A stretch of DNA of 28,192 nt from SG8-4 sp964562575 (GTDB taxonomy: Bacteria > Planctomycetota > Phycisphaerae > Sedimentisphaerales > Anaerobacaceae): contig CAZLTY010000023.1 in the NCBI GenBank assembly GCA_964562575.1, forward strand, positions 1 through 28,192, in the 5' to 3' direction. This document shows, piece by piece, positions 1 through 6,488 of this stretch (position 1 is the stretch's first letter; each line of letters begins with the position of its first letter). A program made the position numbers and the translations under genes. Below the pieces are notes generated by a model. That model was not told the origin of the DNA. It was given only the letters and a program-made list of their open reading frames with translations, and did not search any database.

Positions 1-157
1 ATTTCTGACGCGGTAATATTGAGGCAGAAGTCTCGACTGCACTGATTGAAAAGGCTCATTCTTACAGAAGTCACCTGCAAGTTTCGCACTTTCTTTCCGA
101 TTTAATACCTGCCTCGACTTTGCCTGCCCTTAGTGAAGTGTTTGCAGGGCGTGTTCT

Positions 158-187
158 TTGGTCTCTCGAGAGCGTGATCCCGATAAA
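158..187 (+). promoter_or_regulatory. possible csp promoter (weak)
   Basis: A TTGGTC -35-like box (158-163) lies 18 bases before GATAAA (182-187), with a perfect 10-bp palindrome CTCTCGAGAG (163-172) between them. It is the best match upstream of the cold-shock gene but is far from consensus. The rest of 1-157 holds no gene or clear signal that I can see; only a 5-bp inverted repeat (126-130 / 146-150) stands out. Confidence 0.25.
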
Positions 188-210
188 TTGAAGAGAGATG
201 TTATTAAAAC

Positions 211-232
211 GGCCTGTAAACAGGCCAAGGAG
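211..232 (+). promoter_or_regulatory. 5' UTR hairpin abutting the csp ribosome binding site
   Basis: A perfect 6-bp stem with a TAAA loop (GGCCTG 211-216, CAGGCC 221-226) ends one base before the Shine-Dalgarno sequence AAGGAG (227-232). The GTG start follows at 241; an ATG at 233 is in another frame and stops after three codons. Such a stem beside the binding site could influence translation with temperature, but that is inference. Confidence 0.55.
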
Positions 233-240
233 ATGTACAA

Positions 241-444
241 GTGAGTACAGGAACAGTAAAGTGGTTCAATTCAAGCAAGGGATTTGGTTTTATCAATCCG
301 GATGAGGGTGGCGAGGATTTGTTCGTCCACCACTCGGAAGTTAAGACAACGGGCTATGCAACGCTCGACGAAGGCCAGAAGGTGGAATTCGAAGTCGGCG
401 AGGGCAAGAAGGGTCCGTGCGCGACCAACGTAGTCCCCTGCTAA
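241..444 (+). CDS. cspA: cold-shock domain protein (CspA family)
   Basis: A 67-residue single-domain cold-shock protein, the usual family length. These proteins form a five-stranded OB-fold barrel that binds single-stranded RNA or DNA and melts mRNA secondary structure. RNP1 (KGFGFI, residues 13-18) and RNP2 (LFVHHS, 27-32) are both intact, and the protein opens with the typical MSTGTVKWFN. The start is GTG at 241, supported by AAGGAG at 227-232. A DEAD-box helicase gene lies tail to tail downstream, a sensible RNA-remodelling partner. The name cspA marks family membership only; many bacteria carry several paralogues and true cold induction is not visible in the sequence. Confidence 0.95.
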   Translation: MSTGTVKWFNSSKGFGFINPDEGGEDLFVHHSEVKTTGYATLDEGQKVEFEVGEGKKGPCATNVVPC

Positions 445-472
445 GCCAGGCGAATAAGAAGCTTGAAACAAG

Positions 473-503
473 AAAGGCCCTGTTCAAATTACGGGGCCTT
501 TTT
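473..503 (+). terminator. rho-independent terminator after csp
   Basis: AAAGGCCC (473-480) pairs perfectly with GGGCCTTT (494-501) across a 13-base loop and runs into TTTTT. The A-tract before the stem may let it also act on helicase transcripts arriving from the other strand. Confidence 0.85.
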
Positions 504-627
504 GTTTGCGCCGTGACAACTTGCTGAGACGGCCACAGAAATTCACTCACCGACCCGGCAAGGTCAAGAAATCGCTACTGTATATTCGCCGAGAAATATA
601 CCCTCGTGCCTTTACAGTCGGACGAGC

Positions 628-1812
628 CTATTTCCTCTTTCGGGCGTGGAAACTGCGCGAAGGGCGTTTGCGCGATTTGCGTCTGCGGGAGATATGTTTG
701 AGATCGGGTTCGGCGCCCTGCCAGATTGGCTGGATGCCGTTCGTGTTGATTACGGCCTTCAGGCTGCGAATATCTGCTTTTGTGAACAAGGTCAGAGCCA
801 CACCCTTTCGACCCATTCTTGCGGTTCTGCCCGTGCGGTGAGTATAGGCGTCGGTGTCCATGGGAAAATCGTAGTTGATCACGTGTGTCGCGTGCGTGAA
901 GTCCAGACCGCGGCTGGCCAGGTCCGTAGCAACCATGATCTTGATTTCCATTCTGCGAAATCGGTTGAACATTGACGTTCGCCTGGACTGGTCGAGCCCC
1001 CCGTGGATGATTTCAGTGGAGGAGAACTCCTTCTTGATATGGTCGTGGAGTCTTTCGGCGTTGTGTCTGGAATTGCAGAATATGATGGCCTGTTTCGGTT
1101 TGGCCTCGTTCATGAACTTGAGCAGGGATTCGAATCGATTCTTGTTGCTGATCTTCAGGAAGCGGTGTTCGAGGCTCTGCGGTGCCTTCTGGTCCTCGTT
1201 CAGATTGATTGTCAACGGATTTCTGAGGTATTTCCTGGCCAGTTGCCCAATCTCTTTGGGCATCGTCGCCGAGAACAAAAGCGTCTGGTGCTCGTGGATG
1301 AGACAGCAGATGATGAACTCGACGTCCGTGATAAATCCCATCTTGAGCATTTCGTCCGCTTCGTCGAGGACAAATGTCCTGACGTTCGCCAGAGAGAGCG
1401 ATGTGTTGCGCAGCAGGTCGATGAGTCTTCCCGGCGTGGCTACAAGGATGTCGACGCCGTGATTGAGCTTTGCCACCTGGATCTGCATTGAAAAACCGCC
1501 ATAGACAGCGGAGGGCGCAATGTCGGTTTTCCGGGCGATATCGGAGATTTCTGAAACGTATTGCAAGGCCAGCTCGCGGGTAGGCACGAGGATCAGGGAC
1601 TGAACGGCCGAGACGGTCGTATCGACCATCTGGACCAGAGGTACGGCACAGGCGGCGGTTTTGCCAGAGCCCGTTTCGGCGCGGGCGATGATGTCGGTCC
1701 CGGCCAGAATATGCGGGAACGTCTTTTCCTGGACGGGTGTCAGATCGACATATCCCATATCTCTCAAGCCGGCGAGGATTTTGGGCTTCAGGTCAAGAGA
1801 TGTAAACTTCAT
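628..1812 (-). CDS. DEAD-box ATP-dependent RNA helicase
   Basis: A 394-residue superfamily-2 helicase with the full motif set: Q motif region (LTPVQEKTFP), Walker A AETGSGKT (45-52), PTRELALQ, TPGRL, DEAD (150-153), SAT (181-183), ATDLASRGLD and HRTGRTARMGRKG. It unwinds short RNA duplexes using ATP, as in ribosome assembly or mRNA decay. The C-terminus is a short basic tail (RRRKSRKRPSRSFHARKRK) likely to bind RNA. I chose the ATG at 1812 because it gives the usual MKFTSLDLKPKIL start; the frame stays open to 1914, but the extra residues match no family member and would fall in repeat-like DNA. It is convergent with the cold-shock gene, suggesting an RNA-chaperone pair. It resembles RhlE/CsdA-type proteins, but I cannot assign a specific symbol. 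Confidence 0.93.
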   Translation of the reverse strand: MKFTSLDLKPKILAGLRDMGYVDLTPVQEKTFPHILAGTDIIARAETGSGKTAACAVPLVQMVDTTVSAVQSLILVPTRELALQYVSEISDIARKTDIAPSAVYGGFSMQIQVAKLNHGVDILVATPGRLIDLLRNTSLSLANVRTFVLDEADEMLKMGFITDVEFIICCLIHEHQTLLFSATMPKEIGQLARKYLRNPLTINLNEDQKAPQSLEHRFLKISNKNRFESLLKFMNEAKPKQAIIFCNSRHNAERLHDHIKKEFSSTEIIHGGLDQSRRTSMFNRFRRMEIKIMVATDLASRGLDFTHATHVINYDFPMDTDAYTHRTGRTARMGRKGVALTLFTKADIRSLKAVINTNGIQPIWQGAEPDLKHISRRRKSRKRPSRSFHARKRK

Positions 1813-1820
1813 ATTTGATT

Positions 1821-1868
1821 CTCGTTTCTCGATACTCGATTCCGGCTTCTCGACCAACGAGCATCGAG
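1821..1868. repeat. degenerate CTCGAT-type short repeat upstream of the helicase
   Basis: Repeated TCTCG / ACTCGAT / TCGAG units run through this stretch (CTCGTTTCTCGATACTCG and onward). A similar run occurs at 5057-5081 in another gene-poor gap. It looks like degenerate tandem spacer DNA rather than coding sequence. Confidence 0.45.
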
Positions 1869-1879
1869 TACCCAGGACC

Positions 1880-1908
1880 AAGTTACCAGATTCATGCGCC
1901 AATTGCAA
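1880..1908 (-). promoter_or_regulatory. possible helicase promoter
   Basis: Read on the minus strand: TTGCAA (1908-1903), 17-base spacer, TAACTT (1885-1880), about 70 bases before the helicase ATG. The match is moderate, and the -35 lies inside the inverted repeat described at 1895-1923. Confidence 0.3.
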
Positions 1909-1923
1909 GGACATGTTGGCGCA
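1895..1923. repeat. 8-bp perfect inverted repeat between sulfatase and helicase genes
   Basis: TGCGCCAA (1895-1902) and TTGGCGCA (1916-1923) form a perfect stem with a 13-base loop, just after the sulfatase stop codon on the minus strand. No T-tract follows, so it is not a standard terminator. It may be a 3' mRNA-stabilising stem or a factor-dependent stop. Confidence 0.5.
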
Positions 1924-1936
1924 ACTGGCTCAAAGC

Positions 1937-3478
1937 TCAAGGCTGCCTTCTCTGCCGTGTCCGGCTCTTCTTGTACTTATCGAGCAATCTCGTTAACCGC
2001 TCGACCACCTGTGGATACTCGTCGCTCAAATCTCTTTGTTCTGCGGCGTCGGCACTCATATCGTAGAGTTGAACAGGCGGATCCTCCGGCCGGCCTCGAG
2101 GGCTCCAGCCGCCGGAGCCCCGGCCCAGGATCAGCTTCCACTTGCCCTGTCTTATCGCAAACATCCCGCTGATGGAATGATGGACAGTAGCTTCGCGGAT
2201 TGGATTGGCAAGACTGCGCCCGGTTAGAGCAGGCAAAATATTGTAACTGTCCTCACCTGCATCGGGGGCCAGCTTATGGCCCAATATCGCGGCACAAGTT
2301 GCCATCAGGTCGATGTGGCAAATAGTCTCAGAACTGACCGAGCCGCCCTTGATGCGTCCGGGCCAGCGGGCGATGAACGGCACTCGATGTCCGCCGTCCC
2401 AGATATCGGCCTTGATGCCTCTGTAAACGTGGCTCGGATTGTGTTCATAACGTCGCACGCTGTTTGTCTTGCCGCTCATGTTTGTGCCGTCCCGTCCCGG
2501 CGAGCCGTTGTCGCTGGTGAATATGACCAGCGTGTTGTCGGCACAGCCGCTTCGTTCGAGAGCTGCCATCACCCGGCCGACAACGTGGTCGACCTGATGA
2601 ACAAAATCACCGTAGGCGCCGGCCTGGCTCTTGCCCACGAACTCTGGCGCCGGGGCGATAGGCGTATGCGGAGCCGTCAGGGGCATATACAAAAAGAAGG
2701 GCCTGCCGGCTCTGCGACCCCTGGCGTCAATATATTCGACGGCCTTTCTCTCCAAGGCGGGCAGAATCTCCTCCAGCTTCCAGCCCTTGAGCATAGCCCC
2801 CGGCGAGCCGAACATCTCGTCCGGTTTTTTCTCGGTTGGTATGCCGATGGTCCTGTCATTTTCAATGAAACAGTAAGGCGGAAAGTTGGGTACAGCCGTT
2901 CCGAAATAGTAATCGAACCCGCGGGTAGTCGGCCCGTTGGCGATGGGCTTTTTGAAATCCACATTCGCGCCGCTGTTCTTGACGTTGGTCTTGCCCATTC
3001 CTACCGGTTCTCTGCCGTCCGTGGTGGGCCAGTCCCAGCCCAGATGCCACTTGCCTATACAAGCAGTGTCGTAACCGTGATCCTTCAGGAGCTTGCCGAC
3101 CGTGAGGCGCTCCGCTTCGATCAGCGGCCTGTCCCACGGCCACAAGACCGACTTCTTGAGTCGAGAACGCCAGCAATAACGACCGGTGAGTATTCCATAT
3201 CGAGTGGGAGTGCAGACCGCCGACGGTGAATGAGCATCGGTAAAGCGAATCCCCTCAGATGCAAGTTTGTCCAGGTGTGGCGTGGGTATTTTCGATTCGG
3301 GATTCTGGCAAGCGAGATCGCCGTATCCCATGTCGTCGGCCAGTATGTAGATGATGTTGGGCGGTTGCTCCTGTCGGGCCTTCGCCCGTGCCCGCGATGC
3401 TGCCGGCATCAGCAGGGTTCCAAATCCAAGGCTCAGAGATCGCAAGAAATCACGACGCCTGATCAAACAGTTCTTCAT
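1937..3478 (-). CDS. Tat-exported type I sulfatase (arylsulfatase family)
   Basis: A 513-residue alkaline-phosphatase-fold sulfatase. The N-terminus carries a twin-arginine signal (RRRDFLRSLSLGFG, residues 7-20), so it should be exported folded. The formylglycine motif CTPTR (C89) is canonical, followed by the ILTGRY turn. The metal-site LADDMGYGD (46-54), GKWHLG, and SDNGSPG motifs are present. It would remove sulfate from sulfated polysaccharides or glycans; the substrate cannot be told from sequence. The start at 3478 places GGGAG ten or so bases upstream and begins directly with the Tat signal; an upstream in-frame start at 3541 would bury that signal. No sulfatase-maturing enzyme is in the window: the radical SAM protein at 8496 lacks the expected extra Cys clusters. 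Abundant sulfatases are typical of Planctomycetota. Confidence 0.93.
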   Translation of the reverse strand: MKNCLIRRRDFLRSLSLGFGTLLMPAASRARAKARQEQPPNIIYILADDMGYGDLACQNPESKIPTPHLDKLASEGIRFTDAHSPSAVCTPTRYGILTGRYCWRSRLKKSVLWPWDRPLIEAERLTVGKLLKDHGYDTACIGKWHLGWDWPTTDGREPVGMGKTNVKNSGANVDFKKPIANGPTTRGFDYYFGTAVPNFPPYCFIENDRTIGIPTEKKPDEMFGSPGAMLKGWKLEEILPALERKAVEYIDARGRRAGRPFFLYMPLTAPHTPIAPAPEFVGKSQAGAYGDFVHQVDHVVGRVMAALERSGCADNTLVIFTSDNGSPGRDGTNMSGKTNSVRRYEHNPSHVYRGIKADIWDGGHRVPFIARWPGRIKGGSVSSETICHIDLMATCAAILGHKLAPDAGEDSYNILPALTGRSLANPIREATVHHSISGMFAIRQGKWKLILGRGSGGWSPRGRPEDPPVQLYDMSADAAEQRDLSDEYPQVVERLTRLLDKYKKSRTRQRRQP

Positions 3479-3519
3479 TGACCCTATCTCCCGACAAATT
3501 CCTACAAAGAAAACGGATG

Positions 3520-3548
3520 TTGGCAAAATGTTCCGATTCAATTATAAT
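3520..3548 (+). promoter_or_regulatory. sigma-70 type promoter for the Cys-rich/CcdA-like unit
   Basis: TTGGCA (3520-3525), a 17-base spacer and a perfect TATAAT (3543-3548), 42 bases before the ATG at 3590. It lies in the divergent gap shared with the sulfatase gene. Confidence 0.75.
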
Positions 3549-3589
3549 GGTTGGAACGTCAGAGATAAAGAATTCAGAAAGGAAGGAAA

Positions 3590-4318
3590 ATGCTCGACAA
3601 CGATGGTTCCAGCCTGTCCGGGCAACAGAGCCCGGACGATCCCAAAACTTGTTGCCCGCCAACATCCGGCGGCGACGGCTGCTGCTCATCCGGTTCGAGC
3701 GGCATTCCACAGAAGTGGCGAGCACTCATATTCTTCGTCGTCCTAGTCGCGGCGGCCATAGTCCTGGCAAATTCACTTATAAAGAAGTCAAAGGCAGCGG
3801 CCGAGCAGTCTAAGCATTCGTTTCCTGTAGTGGCAACGGGCCAGACAACGCCGTCCCAGAGTGCCGGGGCCGAGGCTGAGAAAACCGCCGACGCAGCCGA
3901 GTCAGCTCTTTGGGGTCCCGAGCTGGATTCGCTCGCCGCTCTGGATGAAGTCGCTACAGGCGTCAGCACGGTGTTCATACTAATTGGTGGCCGGAACCAA
4001 CAAGACGCTCAGGCCATAGTCAATGAGATTGAGGCAGCGACAAGAAAGATCCGGTCGCGCGGAAACCGGGCATCTGCTTTCAGGCTGAAGGACGACACAG
4101 TCGAACATGAGAACCTCGTCGAGCAATTCTCCGAGCCTACCGTCTTGGCAATGGTCAAAGGGCTGGGATACAGTGCAGTCTCCGAAGAGATAACCGAAGC
4201 GAACCTGCTCGAAGCCTTTGTGATGGCCTCGAGAGCGCCGTCTGCGTGCACCGATCCGTCACAATGCGGCTCTGCCGGCTGTGGTCTTTCGGGTTGTAGT
4301 CTCTCGGATTCCAAATAG
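3590..4318 (+). CDS. membrane-anchored Cys-rich protein with a thioredoxin-like domain
   Basis: 242 residues. A hydrophilic N-terminus has two CC pairs (residues 21-22 and 31-32), then one membrane segment (about 43-64). An Ala-rich linker follows, and then a region (about 108-220) whose strand-helix-strand order and SEPTVLAMVKGLGYSAV stretch resemble a thioredoxin fold with its cis-proline, but with no CxxC active site. The tail is again Cys-rich (ACTDPSQCGSAGCGLSGC). GGAAGGA at 3581-3587 is the binding site. It is 18 bases from the CcdA-like gene, so the two are probably co-transcribed and may exchange thiols or a thiophilic metal or metalloid. Similar Cys-rich proteins sit beside ArsG/CcdA-like transporters in environmental bacteria (from memory); the function is unproven. 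Confidence 0.6.
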   Translation: MLDNDGSSLSGQQSPDDPKTCCPPTSGGDGCCSSGSSGIPQKWRALIFFVVLVAAAIVLANSLIKKSKAAAEQSKHSFPVVATGQTTPSQSAGAEAEKTADAAESALWGPELDSLAALDEVATGVSTVFILIGGRNQQDAQAIVNEIEAATRKIRSRGNRASAFRLKDDTVEHENLVEQFSEPTVLAMVKGLGYSAVSEEITEANLLEAFVMASRAPSACTDPSQCGSAGCGLSGCSLSDSK

Positions 4319-4336
4319 CGGAGGATCGGCACGTTC

Positions 4337-5056
4337 ATGGAGTGGATTCGAGCCATGCTCGAGTGGGCCAGGACTGTCTTCGAGCAGACGGGGATTGGCC
4401 CTGCTGCAATGCCCGCCGCTTTTCTTCTGGGGCTGCTCAGCTCAATTGCATGCAGTTGCTGCACTCTGCCTGTACTCGGCGCGGTAGCCGGGTACTCGGG
4501 AACACGCCGGAAGGGAGGCCTCAAGAGGACCCTGTTTGCCGCACTGTTTTTCATGCTGGGTGCGGTCATCGCCACAGTCATCCTTGGAGCAGTGGCCGCA
4601 TTTCTGGGACAGGTTGCGCAGAGCACGTTGGGTGCATACTGGAAAATATTCGCCGGAATAATTGCCATTTTCGTTGGTCTTGCGGCACTCAAGTTGTTGC
4701 CGTTCAGACTGCCCGGATTGAAGATGTCACGTGACAGGTCCGAGCCCAAGGGATATCTGGGCGCAGCTATCTTTGGCCTTGTCGTGGGCGGAGGCATCGG
4801 CGCCTGCTCGCTGCCCTGCAATCCGGGGATACTGATCGTATTGGGTGTGGCTGTCCTGGAAGGCTATACGTTTTGGATGGTGGCGATACTCATCTCCTAT
4901 GCAATCGGATTCAGCCTGCCGTTGGCTGCGATAATGTTGGGGGTTTCGGCAGGTGCCAGGTCGATCAAGGCAAGAAAGGCCGAAACTGTCGTACGAACTA
5001 TTGCCGGAGTCGTGCTTATTATTGCGGGCTTCTATTTCCTCGCAACAATTTCGTAG
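4337..5056 (+). CDS. CcdA/DsbD-like six-helix membrane protein
   Basis: 239 residues, with about six membrane segments. Two cysteine motifs sit where CcdA/DsbD transmembrane domains carry their redox pair: ACSCCTLPVLG (C39, C41, C42) in the first helix and GACSLPCNPG (C157, C161) at the internal repeat. Family members pass electrons across the inner membrane from cytoplasmic thioredoxin to periplasmic thiol proteins; related ArsG-type proteins are annotated as organoarsenical permeases. A GGAGG site precedes the ATG at 4337. The extra cysteines in the first motif are unusual for plain CcdA and suit handling of thiophilic substrates. The partner is the Cys-rich protein directly upstream. Fold assignment is firm; electron transfer versus efflux is open. 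Confidence 0.75.
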   Translation: MEWIRAMLEWARTVFEQTGIGPAAMPAAFLLGLLSSIACSCCTLPVLGAVAGYSGTRRKGGLKRTLFAALFFMLGAVIATVILGAVAAFLGQVAQSTLGAYWKIFAGIIAIFVGLAALKLLPFRLPGLKMSRDRSEPKGYLGAAIFGLVVGGGIGACSLPCNPGILIVLGVAVLEGYTFWMVAILISYAIGFSLPLAAIMLGVSAGARSIKARKAETVVRTIAGVVLIIAGFYFLATIS

Positions 5057-5103
5057 CTCGTCGCTCGTATCTCGATCCTCGTTATTTGAAGCGCCTTCGG
5101 CGC
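5057..5103. repeat. CTCG-type repeat plus GC hairpin in a convergent gap
   Basis: CTCGTCGCTCGTATCTCG and onward resembles the run at 1821-1868. It is followed by a GCGCC-TTC-GGCGC hairpin (5091-5103). The stretch separates the convergent CcdA-like and nikR genes; the hairpin has no T-tract. Confidence 0.45.
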
Positions 5104-5135
5104 GCAATTCATGATGGCCCAACGCAGGGAAAAAT

Positions 5136-5555
5136 CTACGTGAGGTCCTTGCCGGTTGTCATGACATTCACCTTGCTGAGCTTAACACCCTTAAGGACGG
5201 CCATGTTGTTCGCCACCTTTTCAATTTCTCTGACTTTGCCTCTGAGAATAATCACCTCGAGGCAGTTATGGTGGTCCAGGTGCACATGAGTGGACGCAAT
5301 AACCTTCAGGAGATGGCTGTGTTGAAGGCTGACCAACTTACCGGACAATTGTGTCGAATGATGGTCATAGACCAGAAAGACCCCGGCCACCGCCTGGGTT
5401 GCAGGCTTCGCCAGACGCTCTTCGGACAGGCGGCTGCGGATCAAGTCCCGAATTGCCTCGGAGCGATTCGAATAGCCCTGTCCGGCGATTAGCTCGTCAA
5501 ACAGCGATAGCAGTTCCTTGTCCAGCGATACTCCGACTCGCTCGGTTTGGCTCAT
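5136..5555 (-). CDS. nikR: nickel-responsive regulator NikR
   Basis: 139 residues, close to E. coli NikR (133). The N-terminal ribbon-helix-helix (about 1-45) includes RVGVSLDKELLSLFDELI and SNRSEAIRDLIRSRL. The C-terminal ACT-like domain keeps all four high-affinity nickel ligands in register: H79, H90, H92 and C98, matching E. coli H76, H87, H89 and C95 with a constant offset of three. AAGGAG lies just upstream of the ATG. NikR tetramers with Ni(II) bind inverted repeats and repress nickel uptake. Here the gene is divergent from a BtuFCD-like transporter run, and the shared promoter region contains repeated GTAGCACG half-sites, so autoregulation plus control of the uptake genes is the simplest reading. 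The metal sensed is inferred from ligand conservation. Confidence 0.93.
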   Translation of the reverse strand: MSQTERVGVSLDKELLSLFDELIAGQGYSNRSEAIRDLIRSRLSEERLAKPATQAVAGVFLVYDHHSTQLSGKLVSLQHSHLLKVIASTHVHLDHHNCLEVIILRGKVREIEKVANNMAVLKGVKLSKVNVMTTGKDLT

Positions 5556-5597
5556 TCTGTTTCTCCTTGAAGCAAGAAATTTCGGTATCCACCCGGC

Positions 5598-5626
5598 ATT
5601 TTTCAGGAAATTGCGGTTCTTGTCAA
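5598..5626 (-). promoter_or_regulatory. candidate nikR promoter
   Basis: On the minus strand: TTGACA (5626-5621), 17-base spacer, AAAAAT (5603-5598). Its -35 is one arm of the inverted repeat TGTCAAA-TTATTC-TTTGACA (5621-5640), whose other arm is the -35 of the opposite promoter, so the two promoters are back to back. Confidence 0.5.
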
Positions 5627-5634
5627 ATTATTCT

Positions 5635-5669
5635 TTGACACGGTAGCACGAACCTCGTATTCTTATGCG
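5635..5669 (+). promoter_or_regulatory. promoter of the pilin-like/BtuFCD run, with GTAGCACGAA in the spacer
   Basis: TTGACA (5635-5640), 17-base spacer, TATTCT (5658-5663), then TATGCG (5664-5669). The spacer holds GTAGCACGAA (5643-5652). The same arrangement, base for base in spacing, occurs at 11039-11073 before the second run. Confidence 0.8.
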
Positions 5670-5700
5670 TTGTAGTACGATTTCCTAATACGTGCTACCG
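5641..5700. promoter_or_regulatory. operator-like inverted repeat CGGTAGCACG / CGTGCTACCG
   Basis: Perfect 10-bp arms at 5641-5650 and 5691-5700 flank a 40-base centre that contains a third half-site, GTAGTACG (5672-5679). The half-site GTAGCAC differs by one base from the GTAACAC half-site that I recall for NikR in deltaproteobacteria. It overlaps the forward promoter and lies upstream of nikR, so it is a likely NikR or other metal-regulator target; the factor is inferred. Confidence 0.6.
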
Positions 5701-5719
5701 ACGAGAACCAGCTGAACTT

Positions 5720-6433
5720 ATGCTCTGCAAAGAAAAAGAACGTGTCCATAAATGCTGCGGCCGACGAGCACGGCTTGCCGGGCCTGGCGGCAACAGACAC
5801 CCGGGGTCCGTTGTCGGGACGGCGCTTCCCGGCAGAACTCGATCTCCGGAGTCCGGCTTTACACTCGTTGAACTGTTAGTGGTTGTCGCGACTATTTCGG
5901 GCTTGCTCGGTATGCTTTTGCCTGCTGTCGGACAGGCAAGGAAATCGGCAAAGCGGACAACATGCCTGAGCAATCTTAGACAGATCGGCCTGGCGACGGA
6001 GTTATATGTCGGCGAGTACGAGTATTATCCGAAAGCCTGGATTGACAGCGAATGTCGATGGATGGATCTGATAAAGCCTTTTATCGCCAAGAAATCGAGA
6101 GTTTACGGCTGCCCCTCCGATCGCTTGCAGAAGCCCGTGCAGTGGGACCCGGAAATTATTCTTAGCTACGGCATCAACTGCTTCAATTTTGCCGGGGACA
6201 GACATTGTTTTTGGTATTCGGTCAGAGCCTGTGACGTGGTCAGGCCCGCGGCGACGATTTTGTTCGCAGACTGTACGCCGGGCAAGTATTACTGCGGGTG
6301 GCTTCCGTGGGCCGAGCCGGTCAATGGCGTCGATTACCGACATCCGAATGACAGCTTTTGTGCGGTTCTCGGCGACGGTCATGCGGAAACGTTAACGAGT
6401 ACAACAGAACAACTTTGGGACGCGGCACGATGA
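5720..6433 (+). CDS. prepilin-like protein (type II pseudopilin N-terminus)
   Basis: 237 residues. GFTLVELLVVVATISGLLGM begins at residue 46 with the conserved Glu at +5 (E51), the class III signal cleaved by prepilin peptidase before F47. The leader is unusually long (46 residues, basic and Gly-rich) and the ribosome site is weak, so the true start could be internal. The globular part has several cysteines and ends with RHPNDSFCAVLGDGHAETL, close to the H-x9-DG signature of planctomycete prepilin-like proteins. Such proteins occur in large numbers in this phylum and their roles are mostly unknown. Being first in the run behind the NikR-linked promoter suggests a surface role in metal capture, but that is inference from position. 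Confidence 0.75.
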   Translation: MLCKEKERVHKCCGRRARLAGPGGNRHPGSVVGTALPGRTRSPESGFTLVELLVVVATISGLLGMLLPAVGQARKSAKRTTCLSNLRQIGLATELYVGEYEYYPKAWIDSECRWMDLIKPFIAKKSRVYGCPSDRLQKPVQWDPEIILSYGINCFNFAGDRHCFWYSVRACDVVRPAATILFADCTPGKYYCGWLPWAEPVNGVDYRHPNDSFCAVLGDGHAETLTSTTEQLWDAAR

Positions 6434-6488
6434 GTCTTGAGCGTAAAGTCTGCCGTAATTTACTAACTCTCTTCGAGGAGGAACAAAC

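Noticed and set aside
2276..3229. A 317-codon plus-strand frame opposite the sulfatase.
   Set aside because: Shadow of the sulfatase gene, which has every family motif on the minus strand.
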